64,000 nucleotides of DNA from Martelella mediterranea DSM 17316 (lineage in GTDB: Bacteria > Pseudomonadota > Alphaproteobacteria > Rhizobiales > Rhizobiaceae), in NCBI RefSeq assembly GCF_002043005.1, contig NZ_CP020331.1:372001-436000 (forward strand), written 5' to 3'. The notes beneath the pieces are model-generated. The model was not told the origin of the DNA, did not search any database, and saw only the letters and a list, made by a program, of their open reading frames with translations. The position numbers and the translations under genes are program-made. Positions 63,601-64,000 of the stretch are shown in pieces (the stretch's first letter is position 1; each line of letters opens with the position of its first letter).

Positions 63601-64000
63601 ATGAAACTGTTACGCGTTGGCGCCAAGGGCGCCGAACGTCCCGCCATCCTCCACACCAACGGCAGCTATCGCGATATTTCCTCGGTCGTTGACGATATTG
63701 CCGGTGACGTGCTTTCCGAAAGCGGTCTGGCGAAGATCGCAGCGGCCGATATCGACAGCCTGCCTGTGCTGCCGGCCGACTCCCGCATCGGTGCCTGCGT
63801 CGGCAAGGTCGGCAAGTTCATCTGCATCGGCCTCAACTATGCCGACCATGCCGCAGAAACAGGCGCCGCGATCCCCGAGGAGCCGATCATCTTCATGAAG
63901 GCGACCAGCGCGATCGTCGGCCCGAACGACGATGTCCGCATTCCCCGCAATTCGAAGAAGAGCGACTGGGAAGTCGAACTCGGAGTCGTCATCGGCAAGG
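63601..64000 (+). CDS. FAH-family hydrolase, probable 2,4-diketo-3-deoxy-L-fuconate hydrolase (partial)
   Basis: The first 133 codons are present; the gene runs off the window end. It has the N-terminal MKLLRVGAKGAERPAIL domain, GKFICIGLNYADHAAETG and the metal ligands in DWEVELGVVIGK. In fucose loci this enzyme cleaves the diketo acid to pyruvate and L-lactate, the last step. ATG 63601 has AAAGGAG upstream. The short FAH class here differs from the XylX-like long class at 47.2 kb. Confidence 0.88.
   Translation, partial: MKLLRVGAKGAERPAILHTNGSYRDISSVVDDIAGDVLSESGLAKIAAADIDSLPVLPADSRIGACVGKVGKFICIGLNYADHAAETGAAIPEEPIIFMKATSAIVGPNDDVRIPRNSKKSDWEVELGVVIGK

Overview
This GC-rich (roughly 60-65% by eye) bacterial chromosome or large-replicon segment looks like an alphaproteobacterium of the Rhizobiales. 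The evidence is the rhizobial-type L-rhamnose locus (bifunctional RhaD, RhaI, RhaRSTPQ, RhaK), LpiA/MprF, the dispersed mosaic palindromes of the RIME type, and overall gene style. I cannot fix the genus; a marine or plant-associated member of the Rhizobiaceae or a neighbouring family would fit the taste for deoxy-sugars.

Layout. 0.15-1.6 kb: SelO pseudokinase-type AMPylase. 1.65-2.1 kb: a graveyard with a 15-codon metallophosphoesterase start and a frameshifted VOC dioxygenase fragment. 2.3-9.2 kb: DctB/DctD two-component system and a DctPQM TRAP transporter behind a textbook sigma-54 promoter. 9.6-15.8 kb: a glucan-to-pentose-phosphate operon (GH15 glucoamylase, short 6-phosphogluconate dehydrogenase, Zwf, polyphosphate-glucokinase-like ROK protein) plus a rhomboid protease whose stop codon abuts a 267-bp palindromic MITE-like element. 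16.2-20.9 kb: MprF/LpiA and Kup. 21-32.1 kb: complete L-rhamnose module (RhaM, RhaI, RhaD against RhaRSTPQK). 32.2-39.4 kb: aldo-keto reductase, GntR regulator, enolase-superfamily enzyme and a MalEFGK-type importer. 39.7-49.4 kb: an eight-gene operon joining a DUF4432 epimerase-like protein, SDR, family III CoA-transferase, enoyl-CoA hydratase, RbsCBA-type importer and a XylX-like FAH protein, followed by its probable LacI regulator. 49.5-53.3 kb (minus): a four-gene operon of a Gfo/Idh/MocA oxidoreductase, a second CoA-transferase, a solute-binding-fold protein with no signal peptide, and a MaoC hydratase. 53.6-64 kb: a YjdM/PhnA protein, then a non-phosphorylating L-fucose module (IclR, lactonase, mutarotase, divergent from an ABC importer, two enolase-superfamily enzymes, SDR and the start of an FAH hydrolase cut by the window end).

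How it works together. From 21 kb on, the window is a catabolic island for sugars and sugar acids: four ABC importers, four transcription factors (DeoR, GntR, LacI, IclR), one phosphorylating route (rhamnose) and at least one oxidative route (fucose). Three candidate regulons can be read from repeated intergenic motifs: a 16-bp GntR-type site at 32206 and 33937, a 14-bp LacI-type site at 39590 and 49409, and a 22-bp IclR-type site at 53380 and 56066. The last one ties the CoA-transferase/MaoC operon to the fucose operon. The most novel-looking content is the pair of operons that put CoA-transferases and CoA-ester hydratases in a sugar-uptake context. No rRNA, tRNA, CRISPR array, prophage or intact insertion sequence was seen.
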